Below are positions 46,701 through 58,620 of a DNA stretch of 64,000 nucleotides, one piece after another. Source of the DNA: Gnetum montanum (Eukaryota; Streptophyta; Gnetopsida; Gnetales; Gnetaceae); the NCBI GenBank assembly GCA_015680685.1, contig MNCI01003660.1, positions 1,160,190 to 1,224,189 of the forward strand. The letters run 5' to 3'. The notes under the pieces were generated by a model. The model made no database searches and was not told the origin of the DNA. It worked only from the letters and a program-made list of their open reading frames with translations. The translations under genes and the position numbers were made by a program. Position 1 is the first letter of the stretch; the number at the start of each line of letters is the position of its first letter.

Positions 46701-47700
46701 GGAAGAGTTGGAAATCCCTAAAAATTTTAAACATGAGCCCTTAGAGTTAAAAACTCTACCTGTCGACATGGAGTATGCATTTCTAAAAAATGGCAAGCTG
46801 GTAATAATCAATGCCAACCTTGCTCCTGAAAAAAAACAGAAGCTATTAAATGTGGTTAATTAATGGCCAACAATCTTTACTTTGTCATATCCTGAACTCA
46901 TTAGGATTGATCCTCGGAGATGCAACATCACATTAATAATGATCCTTTCATTAAGCCAAAGAGGCACCTATAGCAATGGCTGAGTCCCAAATTTAAGTAG
47001 ATCATTAAGGAAGAAATTGAATAATTCCTCAAGGTGGGGTTCATTTATCCAATTGCAGATAGTGAGTGGATTAGTCCACTTGTGATCATGCCAAAGAAAG
47101 GTGGCAATTGGAGGATGTGTATTGATTTCAAGCTATTGAACATGGCAACCTACAAAAATCATTTTTCATTACCATTTGTGGACTAGGTGTTGGACACGAT
47201 TTCTAGACATTGTTTCTATAGCTTTATAGGTGGCTATAGTGGCTATAAACAAATTCAAATTGCACTAGAAGATTAGGCCAAAACTACATTCACAAGTTCC
47301 TAAGGAACTTTTTTCATATAGAAAGATGCCTTTTGGTCAATGCAATGCCCCAATAACTTTCCAACACCTTCTCCTTAGCATTTTTAGTAGCAAATTAGTA
47401 GTGTAGTGGAAGTCTTTATGGATGAATTCTCCACCTATGATGCTACGTTTGAGTAGGCCTTGGACCACCTTGAGAAAGTGCTTAAAAGGTGCATGGAGAC
47501 CAATCTTTGGCTCAATTGACAAAAGAGCCATTTGATGGTCCAGAAGGGCATTGTGCTTTTGCACAGAATTTCTCAACTAGGGATTGAGATGGACCTTGAA
47601 AAGATTAGGGTCATCCAAGGAATAACCCACCAACTAGACATTGTTAAAGATGCCCAATCATTCCTTGGACACACTAGCTACTACTAGTGATTTATAGAGA
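46700..47700 (+). pseudogene. element 2 reverse transcriptase
   Basis: Reads PIADSEWISPLVIMPKK (about 47050-47100), then YSGY and a damaged NAPITFQ segment. The catalytic box is FMDEF (about 47415-47430) instead of FMDDF, losing the second catalytic aspartate. Numerous stops. Confidence 0.75.
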
Positions 47701-48290
47701 ATTTCTCTAAGATAGCGAAACCATTGATTGAGCTAACAAAGAAACTTGCTCTATTCATATGGACTAAGGAATGTGAGAAGGAATTCTAGTAACTCAAAGA
47801 TAAGCTTGTAGAAACTCGAATTCTATGAGCACCTAATTAGTCTTGACCATTTCACATCATGATGGATGCATTGAACTATGCCTTGGGAGCTGTGGTTACA
47901 TAGTTAGATGATTAGAAACATCCATACTACATCCACTACACAAGCTAAAGCATTATGGATGCACAACTAAACTACACCACAATAGAGAAAGGGATGATGA
48001 CGATGATGTATGCCCTGGAGAAGTTTAGGTACTATGTGCTTGGATACAAGGTCTTTGTGCACATTGATCATAGTGCCATTTGCTTCCTAATGAACAAGTC
48101 GACAATGAGTCCCCATGTCATACGGTGGCTTGTGATCTTATAGGAGTTTGATCTTACAATTGTATATTGAAAAGGAACTAAGAATATGGTTGCTAATACC
48201 TTGTCTTGGTTATGATGGAACAAGAAAGATAAGGAGAACCCACTCTCTAATTAAGTTTTTGATGAACTCTTTACTAGTGAGATAAATGAA
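47700..48290 (+). pseudogene. element 2 RNase H
   Basis: Reads FHIMMDALNYALGAV (catalytic Asp), AQLNYTTIEK, FRYYVLGYKVFVHIDHSAI, MNKSTMSPHVIRWLVIL and EFDLTIVY. In frame 3 with the reverse transcriptase; stops replace Gln and Trp at several positions. Confidence 0.75.
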
Positions 48291-49350
48291 TAAGTGCCCA
48301 ATGAGCCTATATGGTATGATGGTACTCTCACCTACATTCTTACTCAAGAGATTCCACAAAAGTTAGACCATAGGAAGAAACAAAAGTTTCTTCATCAAGC
48401 CAAATGCTTAATGGAGATCAATAGACATCTTTATAAGGTGTTCTCTAATGGCCTAGTTTGTTGGTGTGTTTTTGATGCTTATCAACTACATGTTCTCCAA
48501 GACTCTCATGAGCATTCTTGTGGGGACCACTATGAAAGGAGAAGCACAATCATTAAGATCATGTTGGTAGGGTATTATTGGCCAAAAATATTTAGGGATA
48601 CTTACCACTTTGTCTACTCTTGTGAAAGCTATCAACACAATGGTGGGATGACCACTAGAGCAATGATTTCATGGGTCCGATCACACCCATGTCGAATGGA
48701 ATGGTGTACATTATAGTTGCTATTGACTATTATATGAAATGGGTAGAAGCCACAATCATCACCAACTATACATCTTTCACTGTTGCTCACTTTGTATGAC
48801 AAAATGTTAGAAACAAGTTTGGGGTGCCACGTGCACTGATTTCTAATAATGGTACTCACTTTATAGGAACTAGCTTTCACAAGCTTGTGCAATGCTTGGG
48901 GGTTGAACATAAATTAACAACACCCTACCATCCCCAAGCCAACGGTTAAGTAGAGGTTACCGATAAGAAGATCTCTAAGATCCTAACAAGAATAATTAGT
49001 AAATATAGGAGACACTGGAGCATGAAACTTAACGATGCCCTTTGGGCATACTACTTAACATGAAAACTCCCTATAGGCTACTCTCCCTATGAGCAAGTGT
49101 ACGGGAAACTTCCAACTCTTCCAATTCAGTCTGAGCTTTATACACTTTTAATAGTCCATGACCTTAACCTTGACCTAAGCCTAGCACAAAAAGAAAGATT
49201 GATCAACCTTAACGTGCTAGATGAAAATCGATTGATGGTCCTATCCTTGAATGAAGTGCATAAGGTATTCAAAAGAAAAAAAAAAAAATGCCATGACCTC
49301 AAAATTAGTAAAGTGAAATTTCAACCTAGAGACAAGATCCTCTATTAGAA
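48290..49350 (+). pseudogene. element 2 integrase
   Basis: The zinc domain is recognisable (YERRSTIIKIMLVGYYWPKI ... CESYQH); the third or fourth ligand Cys is changed to Tyr. The Asp of ISDNGTHF reads ISNNGTHF (about 48838-48860), losing the catalytic Asp. The tail 49097-49348 (YGKLPTLPIQSELYTL) is in another frame. Broken. Confidence 0.75.
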
Positions 49351-51615
49351 CCCCACACATGTGTCATAATGAGCCAAGTTCCAAACATTGTGAAAACATC
49401 CTTACATCATTTATGAAACTTTGTCTTTTGGAGGCATATTGATCTACAAACCTGAATGCCCAAAAAAGAAGAAATTGATCAACATACAATAAGTTAAACC
49501 TTTCCAAGAGCCCAAGTAAGCTAGTGTAAACAATGCCTCATTGGAACCCTAAACCTCGCTCAATTTTTTCAGATCTCTTCCTTTCAACTTAGTTGTGGGG
49601 AAGATGGCCATCCATGCTAATCATTAAAGTGGCTCTTCTATTTTTACACTTTTTTATTTTATAATTTTTTGTTTTACACTTTTCTTGTTTTTCCAAATAT
49701 TTGTTTTACAACATCCTTAGTACATTTTATCTTTCTTGAATATTTTACAATTTCTTCTATATTTTACTTAATTTTGGAGTGTTTTCTTATTGTTTTCTAA
49801 TAAACTACTTTATTGCCAATAGGACATAGTAATGTTATAGTTGTTTGCTAATGGAGGTTTTTACTTAATGTTTTTGATTGTTAATATCTTGTTTCTATTT
49901 TGGAATTTTGATGACTGATGACTAAGACAAAGTTTATTTTTCATGGAATAGGTAGTGAGTCCATGTCATCCACCTATCCACAACAATCTATGGTGTTCTT
50001 GGATTTGGAAATATGAGGTCCCTTTCATTAATGAAACTTTAATGAACTTGTGAGCTCGGTAGTTTCCAAACATGGGAAGGATCGAATGGATTGATAAGGG
50101 TGTGACTTCAAGGGGACTCAATATTCTTTGTTCCTTTCTACTTACTCACGTATATGAGTGTTTTCATGGATTTCTTATCATTCTGTGTCAACCAATAATA
50201 GGAAGTTGATAAGTCTTTGCATGGTGTGGTTCCCATCCAAAAATCCATAAAAACATAAAATGTCAAAAAAAAACATGATGAGAATTTAAGGCACATCCCT
50301 TAGATAAAATAATGGGATACAAGCACTGGTTATGGGACTCGAAAGACATATTACCCATGTCTGAAGGTTTCCTCTAACTAAGGTTCTTTCTCACTTCTTG
50401 CTTCTCTTTTCTTCTCAAATAAGGAATGGTGTTTGATCTATGGGAGCATTGTTCTATCTTGAGGGGGTGGACTAGTCTTAGAGTGTCGATGAAAAGTCAC
50501 TAAACGTGGTTGGTCTTAATCTAAACTAAGGATGGACTTTATTAGGTTATTTAACCATAAGATCCACAAGAAGCTTCATGTGACCATAATTTGAAACTCC
50601 ATTGCACTTTCTCTCTCTTCCACTTATGCTTTCCATAACTCACCTCACTGCATTTCCATGTCTTGTTCAATGTCTTAGTGTGATGTGTTGAAATTCTTAG
50701 GTAGATTCTTTCAGATTCAATACTTAACTTTTCAGAACCATTAATCAACTCTGGGGCTCACGGACTCCTTAGTTGAGATTACGCAAGGGCAAAAAGGGCA
50801 TGAACTTACTATGGGAAGGATCCAGTTGCATATCCCTTGGTTGGATTTGTTAAGTTTCTTATCCTTAGGCATTTCTACAATCAAATATTTTGTGTGCCCC
50901 ATTGGTTGCATCCAACTATGTGTTCATTAAGGAATTTTCTCCAATAAAAGTTTCCAATTTTGTGAATTTACAAGCCCTCTTCTATTATTTCATCATGTTC
51001 ATAGCTTTTCTAGCTCTTCATAGACCCCAAATTCATGCTAAAAGTCCTTGTATTTTTTTGACATATTTAAAGTGAAAAATTTCCTAGAATAGCTCCATCA
51101 ATGGAATTCCATATATGCATCCCACCCGTCAATGCAACCCCATTGACGTAAGCTAAAAAGTCTATCTATACATGCAAAAACTTAGTAATATTTCACATTT
51201 TCTCACAAAGAAGGGGGGAGTTTTCAAACTTTTCAGAGCCTAGAACCTTCCAAGAGCCATATCTTCCTAACCATTTGTCTGAATCACTTCATTCTTCAAT
51301 CTTGAAGCTGCTGGAGGTAATATCTTTGTCATGGGGGCCATAAACCTTAAGTTTTTAGTAGAATTTTTTTTGAGATTTTTCTAACTCCCAAAAATGTTTA
51401 ACTAAGGAACTAACATTAAAACATCAAATTATGATAGTTAAACCCTTCCAATAAGCTCCAGTGACATTAAGAATGAATAACATTAAAATACTAATAAATT
51501 AATCAATCTTCTATGGTCAAAACTTGGCCTAAGTATAAATACCCAATGAGATAAGGTACTTAAAGGTCATAAGTTACACATTATATGCTAATCCTTAGTT
51601 ATGTTTTGACCATAG
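49350..51615 (+). other. element 2 noncoding stretch between integrase and third ORF
   Basis: About 2.2 kb without coding motif. Matches element 1's 3' region in blocks, for example AAGTCTTTGCATGGTGTGGT at 50211 and 16086. Short open frames at 50551 and 50890 have no motif. Confidence 0.5.
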
Positions 51616-54456
51616 ATGGCACCTAAAGGAAAGCATCTGTAGGAAGGAGGACTATTCCAACCAAGGGACAAATGACCAAGAATGGGAAGGAGCTAAGGAT
51701 AGCCCTATGAGCAAGTAGAGACCCATGCAACAAGACCTCTTCAGGGGTAGCCCAAAGTGGAATCGATTTGGTAGTTTCCTAAAGAAGTAGCTGCAACAAA
51801 ATAGTCTCACTGAGATGAGGCACTTGAACCTAGATCAAACCTTGAGGTTACCTTGACAGAGGCTTGCCTGAAGTAGATCGTGAATAAGTAGGTCTAGAAA
51901 TTGGTGCTCTAAGAGTTAAAATTTGAACCTTTCATAGAGTTTTCACCTTTAAAAGTTAAAGCTCAATTGCAAAACTCTCCCATGTGGCACATAATCACTT
52001 CAAGAAGGGAGTGGTACATAGGAGAGACATACGTGTTTTGGAATAATTGACAGGCTAGTTTAATGGTCAAGATCAAGGACATTTTAGTGTCCTACTCAAT
52101 GAAAGCCATTGTAGAGGCCCTTAGGTTATGAAAAACTAGGGCCAATCTTGTAGAGATCCCAATGTAGGCAGATCCTAACATAAAGAAAGAATGAATGCAA
52201 TAGTGTTATGGAGTTGATTGCAAGTATTTTGGTGTACTTACCATGGTAGAACATGCATATTTCAAGATTGCAACCTTTCACCTTAATCCAATGGTGAGGC
52301 CAAGAAAAATTATAGCTTTCTCTGCCCATGCCTGTACTACTCTAAGAAGTAGATTCTCGGTCAACCTTCCACAGCTAATCTATCTTAAGATAGAGAAACA
52401 ATTTACATTAAATGAACATGGAAGGAAGGAACTCCTCTTTCCATGTCTCATTTGAAAATTATGCAAGAGGAGAGGAATAACATGCTACATAAACAACACC
52501 GTTTGACATGCTCCAACCACCTTCTGGGTGAAAATGACAAAGGATAAGGCACCTACAAAATTCATCCAAGAAGAGGAGTAGTAACCACCAATTACTCATG
52601 AAACAACGTCAGAGTCCCATGCTACCCTTGAGTACATGTGTGAACTCCGAGAGTAGCTCTTGTAAGAGCAAGAGTAGTGAGAAATAATGAGTGATGGTGA
52701 TCCATGTATGTATCATCTAGCAATGAGCCACCTCAAAAAAGTGGCCTGAACAATAAGTCAAATGGAAGGAGGTGGGCCAATTAAGGAGGTGGGCCAATTT
52801 TCTTAGCCTAAAGAATGCAACTGCCCACAAGATCAAATCCTAGTGCCCAAGAGGTAACTATGTCTCTCTCTCAACAATAGAAATTCCTAGAAATTTCTAG
52901 GAATGCTGCTACTTTTTTGGTGTGTTTGAAGAAGGGTGACAAGGTAATTGTCTTGGTGATGTAGCACTATGGATAGGAGACAATTGTAGAGGTAGTTGTT
53001 GAAAAAATTGCTAAATCATTGAATGCACCTACGACATTTGTACTAGACATTTATATACTCAGAGATGTACAGACATTTGTAGGAACCCTTAGTGATAGAT
53101 TGAGTGTAGCACAACATGAGGAGTTACTAGACCAACTGGTGAGGATCAAGTAATCGATTCTAGATATCTTCGATCATTCAGATACCATCATTACAACCTA
53201 GTTAGAGTTTCTTGAAGTGAGAGGAAAATGCATCATAATGGAGGGAAAACTAGAAATAACTAGAGCACAAAATCAATGCTTGGCTATAGAGGTTGATGAA
53301 TTAAGAGCCCATCTCGTTGATCCTAGGTTTCTCAAACTTGCATTGATATGTGATGATGCTTTCAAATAGCTTTAGGACAAGCTCAAAAAGGTTGAGGATG
53401 TAAAGGAAACAACGGTCTTTGATCAATGCTTGGACAATGCCACAATGCACACCATCTAGAAGGACTTGGCCTAAACACATTGGGAGAACAAGATTCTAAC
53501 CATAGAGAATGATTGCTTGCGAAATGTTGATGTATAGAAGCAACAAATAGTTGATTTCAGTCATCAATAGCAGGAGTAACTAGCCAAAGTGAAAAATTAA
53601 CTAAGGAGATTGGTAGTTGAAAATAGAAATTTCTTCATGGAGGAAGTTCATGCTCTTTGTTAAAAATTTCAATAGAGATAGCTGCCTAGAAAAATGAGGC
53701 TTTTAAATTTTAGAGAGTCAAGAACCATTATAGATATTAGGTTGGTATATAGAAAGAAATTAATAGAATGCACATTTAGATGACAAAGGCAAAATCAATG
53801 AGGCCCTCCAACAGCTTAAGGAAGGAGGTGATTTCTAGTAGCCTATGTTTGATGGGCTTAATGACTACAACAAAGCAAATATCTGCATGAAATAGCTATA
53901 GATTGAGGAGATGGTGGAGTACATGGAGCTTGCCAATCTCTATTATGTAAGCTTGGTGATGTTGATGCTTGGTAGGCCAAAGTCAGAATTGGAGAAATAA
54001 GTGGCCAGCTAGTACTTGTTGTACGAGGTAGAGTTCAAGCATTATAAAGACACCAAGCAAAAGCTTGAGATTGCCAACATTGAACTCGAGGTTCTCAAGG
54101 CAAAGTTCATTGATTAATGATCAACTATTGAGAACTTGATCGAGCAGATGAACAATTACTAAAAGCTATGTGATGCACTTAGATTGTTTGATATCGAATG
54201 TAAATAGTTTGTTGCCTGATTCATGAATGTTAAGAAGCTATTTCCTACAATGCCTTGTTCATGGAATATTCCCATGCTAGCCCACATTGGAGATGTAGCA
54301 TGGACTATGAATGATCCTTGGAGTAAGAAGGAGAAGATGAAGGAATTGTTGGACTTCTTTCATCTTCCATTAGAAGTTGTAGCTATCGTAGGACAACCAC
54401 CACCACCTCAACCACCATATGTACCTGAAGCAGGAGAAGGCCCCTTGGAACCTTAG
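51616..54456 (+). pseudogene. element 2 third ORF (env-position protein, coiled coil)
   Basis: From ATG 51616 one frame (frame 1) can be followed to the stop at 54454-54456, about 946 codons, with many stops, mostly TAG/TAA/TGA at likely Gln/Arg. The N-terminus is basic. At 52080-52460 a segment (NLPQLIYLKIEKQFTLN, then LLFPCLI-stop-KLCKRRGI) resembles the end of the 'putative plant transposon protein' domain found with Athila-type elements. At 53200-53300 and 53980-54190 there are heptad-rich stretches (KQKLEIANIELEVLKAKF), predicting coiled coils. The C-terminus has PPPPQPP. No signal peptide or membrane segment was seen, so I do not call it an envelope protein. Function unknown. Confidence 0.55.
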
Positions 54457-54709
54457 GAGCCTTCATCGCTTGGGACCATTTCATCTTCTTCATTGTCTTT
54501 GTGCTGTTAGGAAAATTATGCTTGTTAATTTTGTCCTAGTGTTCAATTTTTTTGTCCTAAACATCAAAAGTTTTGTAATCATTGTAAAACCATACACTCA
54601 GGCACGTAGTTTTTGTTGTGATGTTTGTATGTTTGTTTTGTGTCTCAATAATCCCATACCTTCCCAAATTCTATAAAGAACTTGAGGACTTTCATTTAGT
54701 CGTGGGATA
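54457..54709 (+). other. 3' untranslated end and polypurine tract of element 2
   Basis: Ends TTTAGTCGTGGGATA before the LTR. CAATAATCCCATACCTTCCC at 54647 is shared with element 1 at 17358. Confidence 0.6.
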
Positions 54710-55555
54710 TGATGAGTTGCATGGTTTGGCTACATCGATGAGATATTGTTGACATGACCCCATTGACAGGATCTTATCGATGCAAGTTTTGATCCATTGA
54801 TAGGGCATCCTATTTTTGTCTATAAATGTGTGCCTTTCACCACATTTATGGCATCAAGTCTCATAGTTGTAACGTGGTTTCTTGCAATTTTTCTTCCCAA
54901 TAGTTAGAATATTTTTCTAAGTGTTCATAGTAGGAGTTAAAGAGTATATGGATCTTTATTTGAGCATTGTTGAACCTAAGCACTTTAGTGTATGTGGTAA
55001 TAAAGACAAACTTTCTGATCAAACCTTGAAGTACTTGGACTAGATTAATTATTTTCTTTATGCATTTAATATTTCATGTCATTTTCCTTAATGTTTTAAG
55101 TAATTAGATGATTAATTAGGATAGATTAAATAGTGATTAATTAAAGCACATAAGTATGACCACTTTGAGCATATGCTTGGCATTTGGTAATCCTAGTAAT
55201 GCTTAACGTTTGGTAACCTAGTAGCGTTAAACATGTTTAGGATGTGTATAGCAAGTGGGAATGAATGTTTACATTAAGAATAGTTAGACATTAGTTAATT
55301 AAACATTAAAATTAATTTATTCTTTAGCAACTTAATTCATAAAAGATAAAATGATAAAAATCATATGCCTCAATTACCCTCAACCATACACTTGCACTTC
55401 ACAAGTGTGATTGGGAAGACAATGATTGCTATGATTAGATTCACCTCTTAGAGTTAATGTACTTAGAAACCTACAGTCCTTGGAATTCGATCAAATCACT
55501 GAGTGAACGCTAGTGATTCTTATAGTTGGGCATAGGGTATACTCATTGCTCATCA
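54710..55555 (+). repeat. 3' LTR of element 2
   Basis: 846 bp, TGATGAGTTGCATGG to TGCTCATCA, with a TATAAATG box at about 54820. Confidence 0.9.
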
Positions 55556-55560
55556 ATGGT
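55556..55560. repeat. target site duplication, right copy (ATGGT)
   Basis: Identical to 34961-34965. Confidence 0.9.
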
Positions 55561-56100
55561 CAACAAATGTTACAATATGTGGGTTAAGGAAAATAAGGTG
55601 AAATAAAGGTTACATAATGTAATACAAGGCCAAATGAAGGTCAAATAGAGGTCAAAACATTGTAAATTGGTATCAAACAAGGTCAAGGAAAGCCTTATTG
55701 ATGTCAAAGGATGAAGGAATATAGTTAAATAAGGCCAAATGATGGAAAAATGATGAAAATGAGGTGAAATGTCATTGAATGACATGAAAATGATAAAAAA
55801 TAATGTAAGATAAGGTTAAGTAAGAACAAAACATAGTGGGGAACAAGGCCAAACAAGGTAAAGTAGGCTACGTATGGCCTAACATGGTCAATTAAGATCA
55901 TGTTTTGCTAGTTTTAGGCCTTGGTAGGCCAAAGTAGAAGGCCTATTTCATAGGCAATATTACTATGAGGAAAAAGCAAGGTGAGACTTGGTAAAACATG
56001 GTAAAATAATGTTATAATAAGGTAAATTTAGGGTAAAAATTAAGTTAAAATTATTTAAAACATGGTCTGATAGGTGAAGCAAGGCCAAATGGTATTAAAT
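55561..56100. other. no gene; degenerate AGGCCAAA-rich sequence
   Basis: AT-rich with loosely repeated words such as AAGGCCAAATGAAGGTCAAA. Includes GTTTTAGGCCTTGGTAGGCC (about 55910), like the repeat at 61255-61450. Possibly an old Tat-like 3' end. Confidence 0.4.
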
Positions 56101-58543
56101 TTAATAAATATTGATAAGGTTGTTTATTTATTATTTATCATTTCATCCACCCACCATGGGGCAGGGCATGGGGAAGAGTGATAATGTTAGTCAACCTAGG
56201 TGATGTTGTTGTTGATGTTGATGGGATTGGTAGCATTTTGATGTGAAGCCTCAAGAAGCTGAGTGCATTTGGCCTATTGGCTCTTCTTATGCATGTTTTG
56301 GTGGCCACCTAGCACTTGTGAGTTGATGAACTCTTGAATATAGTATTGGCACTCATACTTTCGAGAAGCCTCTGTTGACGACATCGTGGGAGACATTTTT
56401 CTCACATCATTATTTAATAAATACTAATAAGGTTATTTATTTATTATTTATCATTTCATCCACCCACCATGGGGCTTAATAAATATTAACAAGGTTATTT
56501 ATTTATTATTTATCATTTTGTCCATCCACCATGGGTAGGGTATGGGGAAGAGTGACAATGTTGGTCAACTTGGGCGATGTTGTTGTTGATGTTGATGGGA
56601 TTGGTAGCATTTTGATGTGAAGCCTCAAGAAACTGAACATGTTTAGCCTACTAGTGCTTCTTGTGTGCATTTTGGTGGTCACCTAGCACCTGTGAGTTGA
56701 AGAAATCCTAAAAATAGTATTGGCACTCATACTTCCAAGAAGGCTTTGTCAATGCCATCATGGGAGGCGTTTTTCCAACATTGTTATTTAATAAATATTA
56801 ACAAGGTTACTTATTTATTATTTATCATTTCATCCACCCATCATGGGGTAGGGCATGGGGAAGAGCAATGACGTTGGTCGACTTAGATGATGTTGTTATT
56901 GATGTTGATGGGATTGGTAGCATTTTGATGTGAAGCCTTAAGAAGCTAAGCATGTTTAGCCTATTGGTGCTTCTTGTGCATGTTTTGGTGGTTGCCTAAC
57001 ACTTATGAGTTGGTGAACTCCTGAAAAAAGTATTGGCACTTGTACTTCTGAGAAGCCTGCATTGATGTCGCCATAGGAGGCATTTTTCTAACCTCATTAT
57101 TTAATAAATATTACCAAGGTTATTTATCTATTATTTATCATTTCATCCACCCACCATGAAGTAGGGCGTGGGAAAGAGTGACAATGTTGGTTGACCTGGG
57201 CGATGTGGTTGTTGATGTTGATGGGATTAGTAGCATTTTGATGTGAAGCATAAGGAAGTTGATTACATTTGGCCTACTAGCACTTCTTGTGCATGTTTTG
57301 GTGGCTGCCCAGTGTCTATGATTTTTTGAAATCCTAAAAATAGTATTAGCACTTGTAGTTCTAAGAAGCCTCCATCGATGCCACTGTGGAGGGCATTTTT
57401 TCGATGTCATTATTTAATAAATATTAACAATGTTACTTATTTATTATTTATCATTTTTTGACCCACTATGGAGCTTAATAAATATTAACAAGGTTATTTA
57501 TTTATTATTTATCATTTCATCCACACACCATGGGGTAGGGCATGGGGAAGAGATTCGATGTTTGTCGACCTGGGTGATGTTGTTGTTGATGTTGATGGGA
57601 TTGGTAGCATATGGATGTGAAGCCTTAAGAAGTTGAGTGCATTTGGCCTACTGGTGCTTCTTGTGCATGTTTTGGTGATCGTCGAGTGTCTATGAGTTGG
57701 AAAACTCTTGAAAATAGTATTGGCACTTGTACTTCCAAGAAGCCTCTATCGATGCTATCGCAGGAGGTATTTTTTCAATGTTGTTATTTAATAAATATTA
57801 ATAAGGCTATTTATTTATTATTTATCATTTTATCCACCCACCATGGGGCTTAATAAATATTAACAAGGTTATTTATTTATTATTTATCATTTTTCCACCC
57901 ACCATGGGGCAGGGCATGGGGAAGAGTGGTGATGTAGGTTAAACTAGGTGATGTTGTTGTTGATGTTGATGGGATTGGTAGCATTTTGATGTGAAGCCTT
58001 AAGAAGCTAAGTGCATTCATCCTACTGGCACTTCTTGTGCATGTTTGGATGGCTACCCAGTGCCTGTGAGTTGTCAAACTACTAAAAATACTATTGGCAC
58101 CCGTACTTCTGAGAAGCCTCCATCGACGCCACTGTGGAAGGCATTTTTCTGATGTTGTTATTTAATAAATAATAAAAAGGTTATTTATTTATTATTTATT
58201 ATTTATCATTTCATCCACCCACTATGGGGCTTAATAAATATTAACAAGGTTATTTATTTATTATTTATCATTTCATCCACCCACCATGGGGCAAGGCACG
58301 GGGAAGCATGACGATGTTGGTTGACTTACGTGATGTTGTTGTTGATGTTGATGAGATTGGTAGTGTTTTGATGTGAAGCCTCAAGAAGCTAAGTGCATTT
58401 GGCCTATTGGTGCTTCTTATGTGTATTTTGATGACCACCCAGTGCTTGTGAGTTGGCGAACTCCTAAAAACAATATTAGCACTCATACTTCTGAGAAGCC
58501 TCTATTGACATTGTCATGGAAGACATTTTTTTTACATTGTTGT
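56101..58543 (-). repeat. tandem array of seven zinc-finger exon copies
   Basis: Seven full units of 312-313 bp: 56101-56413, 56476-56787, 56788-57100, 57101-57413, 57475-57787, 57850-58161 and 58231-58543. Four extra ~61-69-bp partial units, holding only TTAATAAATATTAACAAGG to CCACCATGGGGC, lie at 56414, 57414, 57788 and 58162. On the minus strand each full unit encodes a plant C2H2 finger (C-Q-Y ... NSQALGGHQNMHKK), then AKCTQLLEASHQNATNP and an Asn-rich tail. All units have stops. Open frames at 57138, 57880 and 58268 are other-frame by-products. Confidence 0.9.
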
Positions 58544-58620
58544 AGTTACTAGTGATCATTTGGATTTTTTTTTGTGTCACCACTATCACTGCCATTGTTG
58601 CCATTGGTGTTGGTCGCCAT
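58231..58620 (-). pseudogene. C2H2 QALGGH zinc-finger gene fragment, likely founder of the array
   Basis: The rightmost unit reads, on the minus strand, KYEC-stop-YCF-stop-EFANSQALGGHQ then NTHKKHQ. Both zinc-binding cysteines and both histidines are present, unlike the other six units. Just upstream, minus-strand ATG 58620 opens MATNTNGNNGSDSGDTKKNP, an Asn/Ser-rich start like those of small single-finger plant regulators (GIS/ZFP5/ZFP8 type). It is one base out of frame with the finger, across an A-run. Such proteins are nuclear DNA-binding repressors or activators in trichome and organ development. Stops make this copy non-functional as read. Confidence 0.65.

Larger units (their letters stand above)
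34966..55555 (+). mobile_element. element 2: Athila-like Ty3/Gypsy retrotransposon with nested insertion
   Basis: The 5' LTR is split into 34966-35189 and 42511-43241 by a nested Tat-like element. Then come a degenerate primer site, gag, protease, reverse transcriptase, RNase H, integrase, a third ORF of about 2.8 kb, and the 3' LTR 54710-55555. Perfect ATGGT duplications flank the whole. Its proteins align along their length with element 1 but carry more stops and several frameshifts, and its LTRs differ more (roughly 15 percent by eye), so it is older. Confidence 0.88.

Noticed and set aside
34966-55555. Endogenous pararetrovirus or retrovirus
   Set aside because: LTRs, primer sites, Ty3/Gypsy gene order and no envelope or movement protein motif point to ordinary LTR retrotransposons.
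57138-58486. Three minus-strand frames of 65-90 codons in the array
   Set aside because: They are the +1 frame of the zinc-finger units; the finger motif is in the neighbouring frame.
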